From the NCBI GenBank assembly GCA_016928295.1, contig JAFGLA010000065.1, positions 1 to 62,481 of the forward strand: a stretch of DNA of 62,481 nt, read 5' to 3'. This DNA comes from Opitutales bacterium. Its GTDB lineage: Bacteria > Verrucomicrobiota > Verrucomicrobiia > Opitutales > Oceanipulchritudinaceae. The notes under the pieces are model-generated. The model made no database searches and was not told the origin of the DNA. It saw nothing but the letters and a program-made list of their open reading frames with translations. This document shows, one piece after another, positions 35,251 to 43,642 of this stretch (positions are counted from its first letter, which is position 1; each line of letters begins with the position of its first letter). The position numbers were made by a program, and so were the translations under genes.

Positions 35251-36291
35251 GTGTTTATACCGCGACTGTCAGCCCTATTGCTCCTTTTGCTGCACGTTCA
35301 CTCGCTGTGCCTAGGCATGGATTTTGTATGGCCGACGCCAAACACGGCCTTTGTCGAAGGCGAGGGCCTCTCGGCCATGATTCAGCCCACAGTGAGCGGA
35401 GAGCTGATGAGCGGCACTTTCGGAGCCGTGCGCAACGGAGGCACGCGCTTTCACGAAGGGCTGGACCTAAAGCCTGTAATGAAGCGCACGCGCAAGGGCG
35501 AGGCCACGGACCCCATATACGCCGCGTTCTCGGGACAGGTCGTGCATGTAAGCTCCGTTGCGGGGCGCTCCAGCTATGGCCGCTATGTAGTGTTGCTGCA
35601 CAATTCGGACGGGGTGGAGTTCTACACTCTGTACGCGCATCTTGCCTCGGTGGAAGGTGCCTTGCGCAAAGGACAGCAGGTGGATGCAGGCACGGTAATC
35701 GGCGTCATGGGCCGCAGCGCCGCCGGGTATTCCATCCCAAAGGACAGGGCACATCTGCATTTTGAAATCGGCCTCGTTCTCGGCGGCAGTTTTCAGCCCT
35801 GGTATGACAGACAGAAATACACTACGCCCAATTACCACGGCAACTACAACGGCATGAACCTGAGCGGCTTTGACCCGCTCGACTTTGCCAACGCATACAG
35901 GGAGGGCAGGGCGGCGAGCATGGCCCAGTACATTCGCTCTTTGCCCACGGCGTATGTTTTGCGCGTAAACGCGGAGGGAGTGCCCGCAATCGTGAAGCAT
36001 AGTCCCGCGCTCCTGACCGCCCCGATTCCCGAAGAAGGCGCCGCGGCTTGGGATATTTCCTTCACATGGTACGGTCTTCCCACCTCGTTCACACCGCTGC
36101 GAAAGGCGGACGTAGGCGCGATGGACAAGCCGGGCGTTATACGCATTCGTGCAATCAACAGGGATATTGTCGCGTCCAACAGGGCAAGAAACACCGTTCG
36201 CATAAAAAACGGCAAGCCCAGTCTTTACAAAGACCAGAGCAACTGGCTTGAAATGATGTTCGGGCGCAAACTGGGCAGCTCAGGCAAATAG
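35251..36291 (+). CDS. M23-family metallopeptidase, exported
   Basis: 346 residues from a GTG start that gives a good signal peptide (LSALLLLLLHVHSLCLG). The LytM/M23 domain spans about residues 45-190 with zinc ligands HEGLD and HLHFE, and the Gly-rich SSYGRYVVLLH between. Such enzymes cut peptidoglycan cross-links or act as degenerate activators; here both metal motifs are intact. The C-terminal 150 residues are of unknown fold. Divergent from the alpha-2-macroglobulin gene (172 bp apart), so a shared promoter region is likely. Confidence 0.88.
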   Translation: MFIPRLSALLLLLLHVHSLCLGMDFVWPTPNTAFVEGEGLSAMIQPTVSGELMSGTFGAVRNGGTRFHEGLDLKPVMKRTRKGEATDPIYAAFSGQVVHVSSVAGRSSYGRYVVLLHNSDGVEFYTLYAHLASVEGALRKGQQVDAGTVIGVMGRSAAGYSIPKDRAHLHFEIGLVLGGSFQPWYDRQKYTTPNYHGNYNGMNLSGFDPLDFANAYREGRAASMAQYIRSLPTAYVLRVNAEGVPAIVKHSPALLTAPIPEEGAAAWDISFTWYGLPTSFTPLRKADVGAMDKPGVIRIRAINRDIVASNRARNTVRIKNGKPSLYKDQSNWLEMMFGRKLGSSGK

Positions 36292-36322
36292 GCCGCTTGC
36301 ATCGCCCATAGAGGCGGCTTTT
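36291..36322 (+). terminator. Weak terminator after the M23 gene
   Basis: GGCCGC (36291-36296) pairs with GCGGCT (36314-36319) including one G-U, around a 17-nt loop, then TTTTA. The short stem and long loop make this only a candidate. Confidence 0.35.
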
Positions 36323-36399
36323 ATGCAAATCGTGCAAAGGATACGATTCAGTGCTTGCCAAGCAGCGCGCGATTTCTAAAGTAGCTCCCTTTTAGCACG

Positions 36400-36444
36400 C
36401 AGGGATTTCAGGCCACGTCAAAGGTCTGTGTTCAACTCCCTGCA
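36400..36444 (+). promoter_or_regulatory. Possible structured leader of rplI
   Basis: Two nested pairings, GCAGGG (36400-36405) with CCCTGC (36439-36444) and AGGCC (36411-36415) with GGTCT (36424-36428, one G-U), lie about 40 nt before the L9 start. Ribosomal protein operons often carry autoregulatory leaders, but no known L9 leader class is matched, so this is speculative. Confidence 0.3.
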
Positions 36445-36482
36445 CCAAACTTACACTTTCCGTTACAGAGAAAAATACCATC

Positions 36483-36974
36483 ATGGCGACAACAGATCTT
36501 CTCCTGCTCAAGCCCGTCGAAAACCTCGGCAACGAGGGCGAACAAGTTTCCGTTCGCGCCGGTTTTGCCCGCAACTACTTGCTCCCGCACGGTATCGCCA
36601 TTCCGGTGACCAAGGCCAACCGCAAGCAGATTGAAGTTCTGCGCGCCCGCAGCGATGCTCGCCGCAAGGCAGAGCTGGAATCCGCTCAGGCTCTCGCAAC
36701 GAAGCTCGAAGGCATCAGCGTGGCCATCGCCGTCAAGACCGGCCCCGGAGGCAAGGTGTTTGGCTCTGTAACCGCTCAGGACCTCATTGCCCGCATCAAG
36801 GAAGAGGGCGTCGAGCTGGACAAGCGCCAGGTGGCCCTCCACACGCCCGCTCGCACGCTGGGCAAGCACACAACGCGCGTTCGCCTGCACCCCGAAGTCG
36901 CCATCGACTTCGAGTTCGAGATCGTGTCCGAAAACCCGATCGAAGACACCACAAGCGAAGAGTCCCAGTCCTAA
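36483..36974 (+). CDS. rplI: 50S ribosomal protein L9
   Basis: 163 residues. The N-terminal domain is canonical (LLLLKPVENLGNEGEQVSVR, AGFARNYLLPHGIAIPVT), followed by the long connecting helix (about 45-80) and the C-terminal domain with KVFGSVTAQDL and GKHTTRVRLHPEV. It carries a short acidic C-terminal tail beyond the usual end. First gene of rplI-dnaB-bamA-skp; the usual rpsF-ssb-rpsR partners are absent upstream. Confidence 0.97.
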   Translation: MATTDLLLLKPVENLGNEGEQVSVRAGFARNYLLPHGIAIPVTKANRKQIEVLRARSDARRKAELESAQALATKLEGISVAIAVKTGPGGKVFGSVTAQDLIARIKEEGVELDKRQVALHTPARTLGKHTTRVRLHPEVAIDFEFEIVSENPIEDTTSEESQS

Positions 36975-37007
36975 AGCCCCAGTTTCCGGGTTAACAGCCC
37001 CTGAACG

Positions 37008-38498
37008 ATGCCCGCCCCCGAAGACACCGATGCCGTACAGGCACGTTCATACTCAGGCAAGGGCAGGCGCAAGGACGCAGTGTCAGCAGGCAGCATGCTC
37101 GGAAGGGCGGCTCCGCACAACATAGATGCCGAAGAGGCATTGCTGGCATGTTGCATCATCGACGCGGCCGAAACTCTTTCTCTATGTCAAGAGAAGGGGC
37201 TTCGGCCCGAGTCGTTTTACAGGCCTGCCCACGAGATTATCTTCCACATCATCGAACAGATGCGGCGGCAGAACGTCGGCGTGGACCAGATTACTCTGGC
37301 CAACGCGCTGGCCGGCCGTACGGTGGGAACCCTGCCCGGCAGGGAACGCGACCCCGATTCGGGCCAGAATCTCTTCGAGTATCTTGGCGGGCACGCCCTG
37401 TTAAACCAGATCACATCCCGAATCGAGAGCACGGTTAACGCCTCCTTCTGGCTCGACATCGTGTTTGAGAAGTGGGTTTTGCGCCGCCTTATCAAGACGG
37501 CCACCTCGGTTGTCGAGGGCTGTTACACAAACGAGGGCCAGCTGGACACGTTCATCGACACTGTCGAGCAGGAGATTTTCAAGATTGGTCAGGACCGCGT
37601 AAGCGACGCCGCCATTCCGATGAGCAAAAGCGTCGAGGACGCAACCACGCTCATTAACAAGATCATGAGCGGGCAGGCCAGCGCCGGAACGCCCACCGGT
37701 TACAAAGACCTGGACCGCATGACATTCGGCGTTCACAAGGGCGATATGATCGTCCTTGCCGCCCGTCCATCTATGGGCAAGACCTCGCTCGCGATGAACA
37801 TTGCCGAGCAAATGGCGATACCCCGCAGCGGAGATCCGTCCAACGTTCTCGTGTTCAGCCTTGAAATGGGTGCCGACCAGCTTGCCATGCGTATGCTTTG
37901 CCGCCGCGCAAGGGTGAACATGCGCCGCGTGCGCGACGGCACGCTTGGCAAAGAGGACATGCGCAACATCACGACCACTGCCGTCGAGATGAAACGCGCC
38001 CCTCTGTGGATAGACGATGCAAGCCACGTCACCATTCTGGAACTGCGCGCAAAGGCGCGGAGAATGCAGTCGCGCCTGTCCAGAGAGAAGGGACGCCTGG
38101 GCCTCATCGTAATCGACTATCTTCAGCTTATTTCCGGAATGGGGGGAAATACCCCCCGCGAACAGCAGATTTCTGAAATTTCCCGCGGTTTGAAGGGTCT
38201 TGCCAAGGAACTTGAGGTTCCAGTCCTTGTCCTTTCACAGCTTAACCGAGAAGCGGAAAAGGAAAACCGTCCTCCCCGCCTATCGGATTTGCGAGAGTCA
38301 GGTTCCATCGAACAGGACGCCGACGTTGTTTTGCTCCTTGCCAAAGACAGAGAAAGTAGTGATAAGTCCAGCGTTCCCGCAGGTACGAGAAAGGTTGAGC
38401 TTATCATTGCTAAACAACGTAACGGTCCCGTAGGATCTGTGGATTTGACCTTCATTCCCGAATATACCAGTTTCGAAAATTACACCGAATCGGTTTAG
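37008..38498 (+). CDS. dnaB: Replicative DNA helicase DnaB
   Basis: 496 residues. The N-terminal helical domain contains PHNIDAEEALLACCI; the RecA-like C-terminal domain has Walker A AARPSMGKTSLAMN, VFSLEMGADQLAMR, the Walker B region LIVIDYLQLI, and SGSIEQDADVVLLL. Full-length hexameric replicative helicase; no intein. It follows rplI by 33 bp, a common bacterial linkage. Confidence 0.97.
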   Translation: MPAPEDTDAVQARSYSGKGRRKDAVSAGSMLGRAAPHNIDAEEALLACCIIDAAETLSLCQEKGLRPESFYRPAHEIIFHIIEQMRRQNVGVDQITLANALAGRTVGTLPGRERDPDSGQNLFEYLGGHALLNQITSRIESTVNASFWLDIVFEKWVLRRLIKTATSVVEGCYTNEGQLDTFIDTVEQEIFKIGQDRVSDAAIPMSKSVEDATTLINKIMSGQASAGTPTGYKDLDRMTFGVHKGDMIVLAARPSMGKTSLAMNIAEQMAIPRSGDPSNVLVFSLEMGADQLAMRMLCRRARVNMRRVRDGTLGKEDMRNITTTAVEMKRAPLWIDDASHVTILELRAKARRMQSRLSREKGRLGLIVIDYLQLISGMGGNTPREQQISEISRGLKGLAKELEVPVLVLSQLNREAEKENRPPRLSDLRESGSIEQDADVVLLLAKDRESSDKSSVPAGTRKVELIIAKQRNGPVGSVDLTFIPEYTSFENYTESV

Positions 38499-38508
38499 CC
38501 CCCCATTC

Positions 38509-40860
38509 ATGCGTTTCCCTCACTACGCTCTCCTGCTTCTGTTCTGCTTTGTTGCCACCGGCACCATTCAGGCACAGTACGCCCAACAAAACGTTTCGCC
38601 TACGATCAATGAGATCAAGATAGACTTCGGCCAGCTCCAGAATGTGAGCCGGGAGGTCATCATGGCTCATCTTCAGGTGCGCGAAGGCATGGAATATGAC
38701 CAGCTCCTTGTGGACAGGTCTGTTCGCAGCCTTTATGGCACGGGTTTGTTTGACTTTATTCAAGCAGAACTTGTCGAGTTGTCCCCCACGAAGGTGGACA
38801 TCGTTTTCAACGTCCAGAGCAAATACCGCATCGAGAGCGTTCGCTTCTCCGGTAACGAGCGTTACAGCCGCAGCAAGCTAATTGCCAAGTCTGAAAAGCC
38901 GCTCATGCCCGGTGGCGTGTTGGACGAGCTGAGCATTCGCAAAGCCGCCGACAAAATGCGCGATTTCTATCGCGAAAAAGGCTACACGGACGCAAAGGTC
39001 GATTACAAAATCGACCGCAACCCCTCCACCGGCCTTGGTGCTGTAACCTTTGAAATAAGCGAAGGCGCGCGCATGCGCATCTCTCGCATCGCCTTTGAGG
39101 GCAACGAGGAGATTACATCCAAGCAGTTGCGAAAGCAGATGGAGACGAGCCGCTACAAGTGGTGGTGGTCCTGGCTTTCCGGCTCCGGCCGCATGGACGA
39201 GGAGAAGCTCGCCGAAGACCTGAAAAAGATCCGCACTTTTTACAAGGACAAGGGCTATTTGGATGTCGAACTCAATGACGATGATGTGAAAGTCAGCGAC
39301 AATGGGGGAGGCGACATCGTCCTTACGATCCCGATTCGCGAAGGCAGGCAGTATTTCGTGGGCGACATCACAATCGAGGGCGAGGAAGTGTTCCCCGAGA
39401 TGTTCATCACAAGGGCGCTCAAGATGATTCCTGGCGATCCCTTCAGTCCGACCAAGCTGGACGAGGACTGCACTGCGATTGAAGAAATGTATGGTAACGT
39501 GGGTCGCCTTGAGGCAAGAGTTCGCGCGGAACGCGTTCCCAACCTCGAAACGGACAATATCGACATTCGCTACCAGATTACCGAGGGCGAGGAATACAAG
39601 ATCGAGACTGTCAACATCGAGGGCAACACCAAGACCAAGAGCGTGGTCATCCTGCGCGAACTGGCAATGCGCCCCGGACAGATTTTCAATACCACGTGGA
39701 TGAAGGCATCCGAAGCCCGCCTCAAGAACACGCGCTTCTTTGACGATGTTTCCGTGACCGAAGAGTCCACGAACATTCCCGGGCGCAAAAACATGAAAGT
39801 TACCGTTCATGAGGCGCCCACCGCCACCTTCCAATTCGGCGTCGGTTTCAGCTCGGTGGAAGAGGCAACCGCGTTCTTTGAATACGCGCAGGCCAATTTC
39901 GACCTTTTCAACTGGCGTTCGTTCTTCCAGGGCGGTGGCCAGAAGTTCCGCGTCCGCGTGTCGGTAGGCTCCTATTCCAGCGAGGCCATCATCAGCTTTG
40001 AAGAGCCTTACTTCATGCAGCAGCGTCTGGGCCTTGGCTTTGAGCTTTATCGCACGGAAGCGGAATACAATTCCGACTACTACGACGAAATCCGCACCGG
40101 TCTGAACATTTACGCCAGAAAGCGCCTCTTTGAACGCTTTGAAGGCCGCCTGACATATACCCTCGAAAATGTTGAAATCGACATGGTTTCTTCAGGTTCA
40201 TCTCCGGTGTATGAACTTGAGGCTGGCGAGCGACTGGTGTCGAAGCTCGGGCTGATGATTCAGCGAGACACGCGCAACGACCTTCTTTTCACAACGGCAG
40301 GCTCTCGACTTCAGCTTAATACGGAAGTCGCAGGCCTTGGCGGAGATACACAGTATTTGAAAGTGGAGAGCCGCAACGCGCTCTTCCTGCCCACCTTTGA
40401 AACGGGCGAGCAGACCGTGGCCATCCTTTTGCGCGCCGGAACGGTGTGGTCCATGGAATCAGACCTTTACTATCAAGGAGTTAACTACAACGTTCCCTTC
40501 TTTGACCGCTTCTTCATGGGTGGCCCGCAGAGCTTGCGCGGCTTTGAACACCGTGAAGTCGGCCCGCGCGACCCTGTCAGCCTGGAGCCGGTAGGCGGCA
40601 ACACCTACGGTTTTGCCAGCTTGGAATACACAATCAAAGTCGCAGAGCAGTTCCGCATCGCGATGTTCTACGACTGGGGCTTTGTAAACTCCGAAACCGC
40701 AGACTTTGATCCCGTGAACTATAATGATGACTGGGGCTTCGGCATCCGCCTCCTGGTCATGAACAACCCGCTTAGTCTCGACTATGCTCTCCCGATCAAC
40801 TCGGACGACTACAATGATGAGGGCGGGCAGTTCAATTTCTCATTTGGCACGAGATTCTAA
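38509..40860 (+). CDS. bamA: Outer membrane protein assembly factor BamA
   Basis: 783 residues with signal peptide (LLLLFCFVATGTIQAQ), five POTRA repeats over about 30-425, and a 16-strand Omp85 barrel ending in NFSFGTRF with the terminal Phe of outer-membrane proteins. The barrel contains the conserved RGF motif (QSLRGFEH) and GGN. It inserts beta-barrels into the outer membrane. It is 10 bp after dnaB and 45 bp before the Skp-like chaperone. Confidence 0.96.
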   Translation: MRFPHYALLLLFCFVATGTIQAQYAQQNVSPTINEIKIDFGQLQNVSREVIMAHLQVREGMEYDQLLVDRSVRSLYGTGLFDFIQAELVELSPTKVDIVFNVQSKYRIESVRFSGNERYSRSKLIAKSEKPLMPGGVLDELSIRKAADKMRDFYREKGYTDAKVDYKIDRNPSTGLGAVTFEISEGARMRISRIAFEGNEEITSKQLRKQMETSRYKWWWSWLSGSGRMDEEKLAEDLKKIRTFYKDKGYLDVELNDDDVKVSDNGGGDIVLTIPIREGRQYFVGDITIEGEEVFPEMFITRALKMIPGDPFSPTKLDEDCTAIEEMYGNVGRLEARVRAERVPNLETDNIDIRYQITEGEEYKIETVNIEGNTKTKSVVILRELAMRPGQIFNTTWMKASEARLKNTRFFDDVSVTEESTNIPGRKNMKVTVHEAPTATFQFGVGFSSVEEATAFFEYAQANFDLFNWRSFFQGGGQKFRVRVSVGSYSSEAIISFEEPYFMQQRLGLGFELYRTEAEYNSDYYDEIRTGLNIYARKRLFERFEGRLTYTLENVEIDMVSSGSSPVYELEAGERLVSKLGLMIQRDTRNDLLFTTAGSRLQLNTEVAGLGGDTQYLKVESRNALFLPTFETGEQTVAILLRAGTVWSMESDLYYQGVNYNVPFFDRFFMGGPQSLRGFEHREVGPRDPVSLEPVGGNTYGFASLEYTIKVAEQFRIAMFYDWGFVNSETADFDPVNYNDDWGFGIRLLVMNNPLSLDYALPINSDDYNDEGGQFNFSFGTRF

Positions 40861-40905
40861 ACAGTATATAGATAGCACACGTCACCAACCAGACCCCAAA
40901 AGTTA

Positions 40906-41445
40906 ATGAAGAAACTATTCGCACTCATTCTCGCACTGACCGTAACTGCCAGCGCGTTCGCTCAGCAATTCGGCATCGTTGATTTTCAGCGCGCTTCCCA
41001 GTCCTACTGGAAAGTCATTGCCGAACAACGCAGCCTTGCCGAGCAGCAGCAGCACTTTGCAGAGTTGCAGCAGCAGGTGAAGGGCCGCATCGACCAGCTC
41101 ACCAAGGACATGAACGCCGCCCTCGAAGACGCCCAGAACCCGGGCCTTTCCGAAGAGCGCAAGGCTGAAGCCCAGGCTCTTGCCGAAAGCAAGAATCAGG
41201 AAATCATGCAGCAGTCCCAGAGCTTCCAGGCCCAGTACCAGAGCGTGCAGCGTCGCCTTCAGTTGAATCAGGCCACGATGCAGAGCGAGATCATGGCCTC
41301 CATCTCCAAGGTCGCCAAGAAGAACAACCTCGACATGGTGTTCTACACCGAGTCCGCTCCCTACGGTAAAGTTGACATCACCGACGAAGTGATTGCCGAC
41401 CTTAACAGCACAGCCCCGGCTGAAGCTCCTGCCACGGCTCAGTAA
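40906..41445 (+). CDS. skp: OmpH/Skp-family periplasmic chaperone
   Basis: 179 residues: signal peptide (MKKLFALILALTVTASAFAQ), a short beta core (FGIVDFQRASQSYW) and a long coiled-coil hairpin rich in Gln and Glu (about 40-135), then IDITDEVIADLN-like C-terminus (KVDITDEVIADLNS). It carries unfolded outer-membrane proteins to BamA, the preceding gene. A strong terminator follows. Confidence 0.93.
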   Translation: MKKLFALILALTVTASAFAQQFGIVDFQRASQSYWKVIAEQRSLAEQQQHFAELQQQVKGRIDQLTKDMNAALEDAQNPGLSEERKAEAQALAESKNQEIMQQSQSFQAQYQSVQRRLQLNQATMQSEIMASISKVAKKNNLDMVFYTESAPYGKVDITDEVIADLNSTAPAEAPATAQ

Positions 41446-41471
41446 GCTGGCTTATCCAGTAGCAGTCTTTC

Positions 41472-41509
41472 GAGACCGGCGCGTATCAAAACGTGCCGGT
41501 CTTTTTTTT
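41472..41509 (+). terminator. Strong Rho-independent terminator
   Basis: AGACCGGC and GCCGGTCT pair (with further inner pairing of GCG and CGT bases) around the loop TATCAAAA, followed by eight T residues at 41502-41509. It ends the rplI-dnaB-bamA-skp transcript. Confidence 0.92.
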
Positions 41510-41516
41510 GCCAATG

Positions 41517-41770
41517 GGAGCGTTTGCAAATTGACGTAATGGCGAGCCTAGAGCGTGCCCCAAAAGTTTTACCGAAACAGGGCAGTGCAATCCCGCACAG
41601 ACGGCTGTTCCCAGGCGTCCGCATTGCGCATTCATCTGTCAGGAGCGGGCATTGTTATTGGATTTCTTTTTGGAAATTATTCTGGACCTCGTCTTACTAT
41701 TATCTGCGCGTGAACCGTACCTTCTTTTCTGTACGGTGAGGTGTTTGCGAGACGCTTCATGCAAACGCTC
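41517..41770. mobile_element. Possible diverged MITE-like segment
   Basis: Left end GGAGCGTTTGCAAAT and right end ATGCAAACGCTC form an imperfect terminal inverted repeat; the ends resemble those of the 168-bp MITE (GGGAGTGTTTGCAAAT). The 254-bp interior is unrelated to the MITE. It has a hairpin ACCGTAC/GTACGGT at 41714-41737 and no gene. It fills the gap between skp and the oppF-like gene and reaches the latter's stop. Confidence 0.35.
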
Positions 41771-42879
41771 TACACTTCAAATCTCGCGCGTTCCTCTTCG
41801 CCAAGATGCTCCTTCCAGTCCTGCACCGTCGCGGGGTGCACGTCCACCCAGTGTCCGGGCTCAAGCTCCTTCCACACCGGTTCCACGGCTGCCTGTGCGG
41901 CGCTGTGGGGCAGGGGGCTTCTGCTGGCAAAGGCGCAGCCCTTGGGCGGATCTATGGGCGAGGGCACTTCGCCGTGCAGTATCTTTGCCTCGGCACGGCT
42001 GCGCGGGTCAGGCTTTGGGATGGCTCGCAGTAGGGCTTGTGTGTAAGCGTGAAGCGGCCTTGTGAAAATGCTGTCAGCGTCGGCAAGTTCCACAATGCGG
42101 CCAAGATACATGATGGCGATGCGGTCGCTGATGTGTTTTACAACTGCCAGATCGTGCGCGATGAATATGTAGGACAGGTCCAGCTCCCGCTGCAAGTCCA
42201 GCATCAGGTTGATAATCTGGCTCTGAACGGACACATCCAAGGCTGATACCGGCTCGTCGCAGACCACAAGGCGCGGGTTAAGCGCAATGGCCCTTGCTAT
42301 GCCTATGCGCTGGCGTTGCCCGCCAGAAAATTCGAACGGGAAACGGTCCGCAGCGTCAGCACCGAGGCCGACTTTGTCCAACAGTTCCGCGACGCGCGCC
42401 TTGCGTTCGCCCTTGCTGCCGATGCGGTGGATTATGAACGGCTCCTCAAGGATTTCGCCAATTGTAAGGCGGGAGTTGAGCGATTCGGCAGGGTCTTGAA
42501 ATATCATCTGCACGTTGCGGCGCAGTGGTTTCAATTCTCCCGTTCCCGAACGCGTAATATCTGCCCCGTCGAACAAAATCTGGCCGTCAGTAGGCTCGTA
42601 GAGGCGCAGGATGCACTTGCCAAGCGTGCTCTTGCCGCAGCCTGATTCACCCACAAGGCCCAGTGTCTCTCCCTTTTCAAGGTGCAGATTCACGCCGTCA
42701 ACGGCCTTCAAACGTGCCTTTTCGCGCATGAAGACGCCGCCCTTTACAGGGAAATGCATCTTCAGATTCCGTATTTCGAGCAAATACGGGCTGTTCGTCT
42801 CTGTGGCAGGGTTTGCTTGTGGGGCTTCCTCGACGGGCATGGCAAAGGCTATGCTGGCAGTACGGTGCGGAAGGCTCAA
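41770..42879 (-). CDS. Oligopeptide ABC transporter ATP-binding protein (OppF/DppF type), orphan
   Basis: 369 residues. ATPase signatures are intact: Walker A GESGCGKST, signature FSGGQRQRIGIARA, Walker B LVVCDEPVSALD, and H-loop IAHDLAVVKH. The C-terminal oligo_HPY region is present (HAYTQALLRAIPKPDP, PSPIDPPKGCAFASR, LEPGHWVDVHP), but three of its four usual Cys are replaced (RCP is RSP, ACH is DVH), so an iron-sulfur cluster as described for some Opp/Dpp ATPases is unlikely. No permease, second ATPase or binding protein is nearby. It is the last gene after an exported protein (12 bp gap). The first 40 residues are variable; a later start is possible. Confidence 0.9.
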   Translation of the reverse strand: MSLPHRTASIAFAMPVEEAPQANPATETNSPYLLEIRNLKMHFPVKGGVFMREKARLKAVDGVNLHLEKGETLGLVGESGCGKSTLGKCILRLYEPTDGQILFDGADITRSGTGELKPLRRNVQMIFQDPAESLNSRLTIGEILEEPFIIHRIGSKGERKARVAELLDKVGLGADAADRFPFEFSGGQRQRIGIARAIALNPRLVVCDEPVSALDVSVQSQIINLMLDLQRELDLSYIFIAHDLAVVKHISDRIAIMYLGRIVELADADSIFTRPLHAYTQALLRAIPKPDPRSRAEAKILHGEVPSPIDPPKGCAFASRSPLPHSAAQAAVEPVWKELEPGHWVDVHPATVQDWKEHLGEEERARFEV

Positions 42880-42891
42880 GCCCGCGCGGAA

Positions 42892-43578
42892 CTATAATTC
42901 CAAGGTTCCGCGCCTAAGAATCTCTTCCAGTGCCTTTCGCACTTCGTTCTGTATGTCTTCGCTTCCTACTACGCTGACTACCATCAGCTTTTCTTCGGTG
43001 TCGAAGAAGAAGTCTGTCCTTTGCGTAATCTGTCCTTCGCTCTGGCGGTATTTCCAGGTAAGGCCGAACGGCTGGCAGCCTAGTAGCAGTATTCTGCGCC
43101 CTGCAAGCTGGGCTGGGGCATCCACGATCTCCGCCATGCCGCCGCTGCGGTCAGAGTCCTTCAGTATCGCCTTGGCGTATCCCTTCAGGCTGTTCGCATC
43201 TACTGCTTCGATGAACGCCTTTCTGTCAAAGATGGTGAAAAACACGTATGCCCCTGCGTAGCGGGAATCTTCGAGCACAAGCGCGCTTCCCGCCCACGCT
43301 GGCATGTCGTCCGCCTTTACGGGGCGCAGGGGTGCAAGGGCGTTGAGCTTTATTCTCATACCAGAGCCTGCTATGACGTACCGCTGGATGCTTTGCATCT
43401 CCTCTTTTTCCCACACTCCGCTAAGCGACGGTGCCGATAGGCTTGACTGAGGCCAGCGGTATTCAGGCCCGCTCCAGTCGCGATACGGGTCGGCTTCCTT
43501 TGGCATATCGGCCTGGGCATTGCAAAGGGCGGGAATCAGCAAGGCTGCCAGTGCCGCAATAATGAGAGGTTTTGCCAT
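42892..43578 (-). CDS. Exported hypothetical protein
   Basis: 228 residues with a signal peptide (LIIAALAALLIPALCNAQA). The body has LVLEDSRYAGAYVFFTIFDR and FFFDTEEKLMVVSV, suggesting an alpha/beta periplasmic protein, but I recognise no family. It lies between the pilin-like genes and the orphan OppF ATPase, probably co-transcribed with both. Confidence 0.65.
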   Translation of the reverse strand: MAKPLIIAALAALLIPALCNAQADMPKEADPYRDWSGPEYRWPQSSLSAPSLSGVWEKEEMQSIQRYVIAGSGMRIKLNALAPLRPVKADDMPAWAGSALVLEDSRYAGAYVFFTIFDRKAFIEAVDANSLKGYAKAILKDSDRSGGMAEIVDAPAQLAGRRILLLGCQPFGLTWKYRQSEGQITQRTDFFFDTEEKLMVVSVVGSEDIQNEVRKALEEILRRGTLEL

Positions 43579-43642
43579 GTGTATGTAGCCGTGTTTTTGC
43601 GTATGATTATGAGCCGGATTGGTAGCTTGCCACGCCCGCTTT

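Noticed and set aside
36395..36447. Possible tRNA or tmRNA 3' end (GTTCAACTCCC and CACCA)
   Set aside because: There is no matching acceptor or arm arrangement, the segment is too short for a tRNA, and a tmRNA would have to begin inside the M23 gene.
38878..39834. 318-codon minus-strand frame across bamA
   Set aside because: Pure shadow of the bamA coding sequence with no domain of its own.
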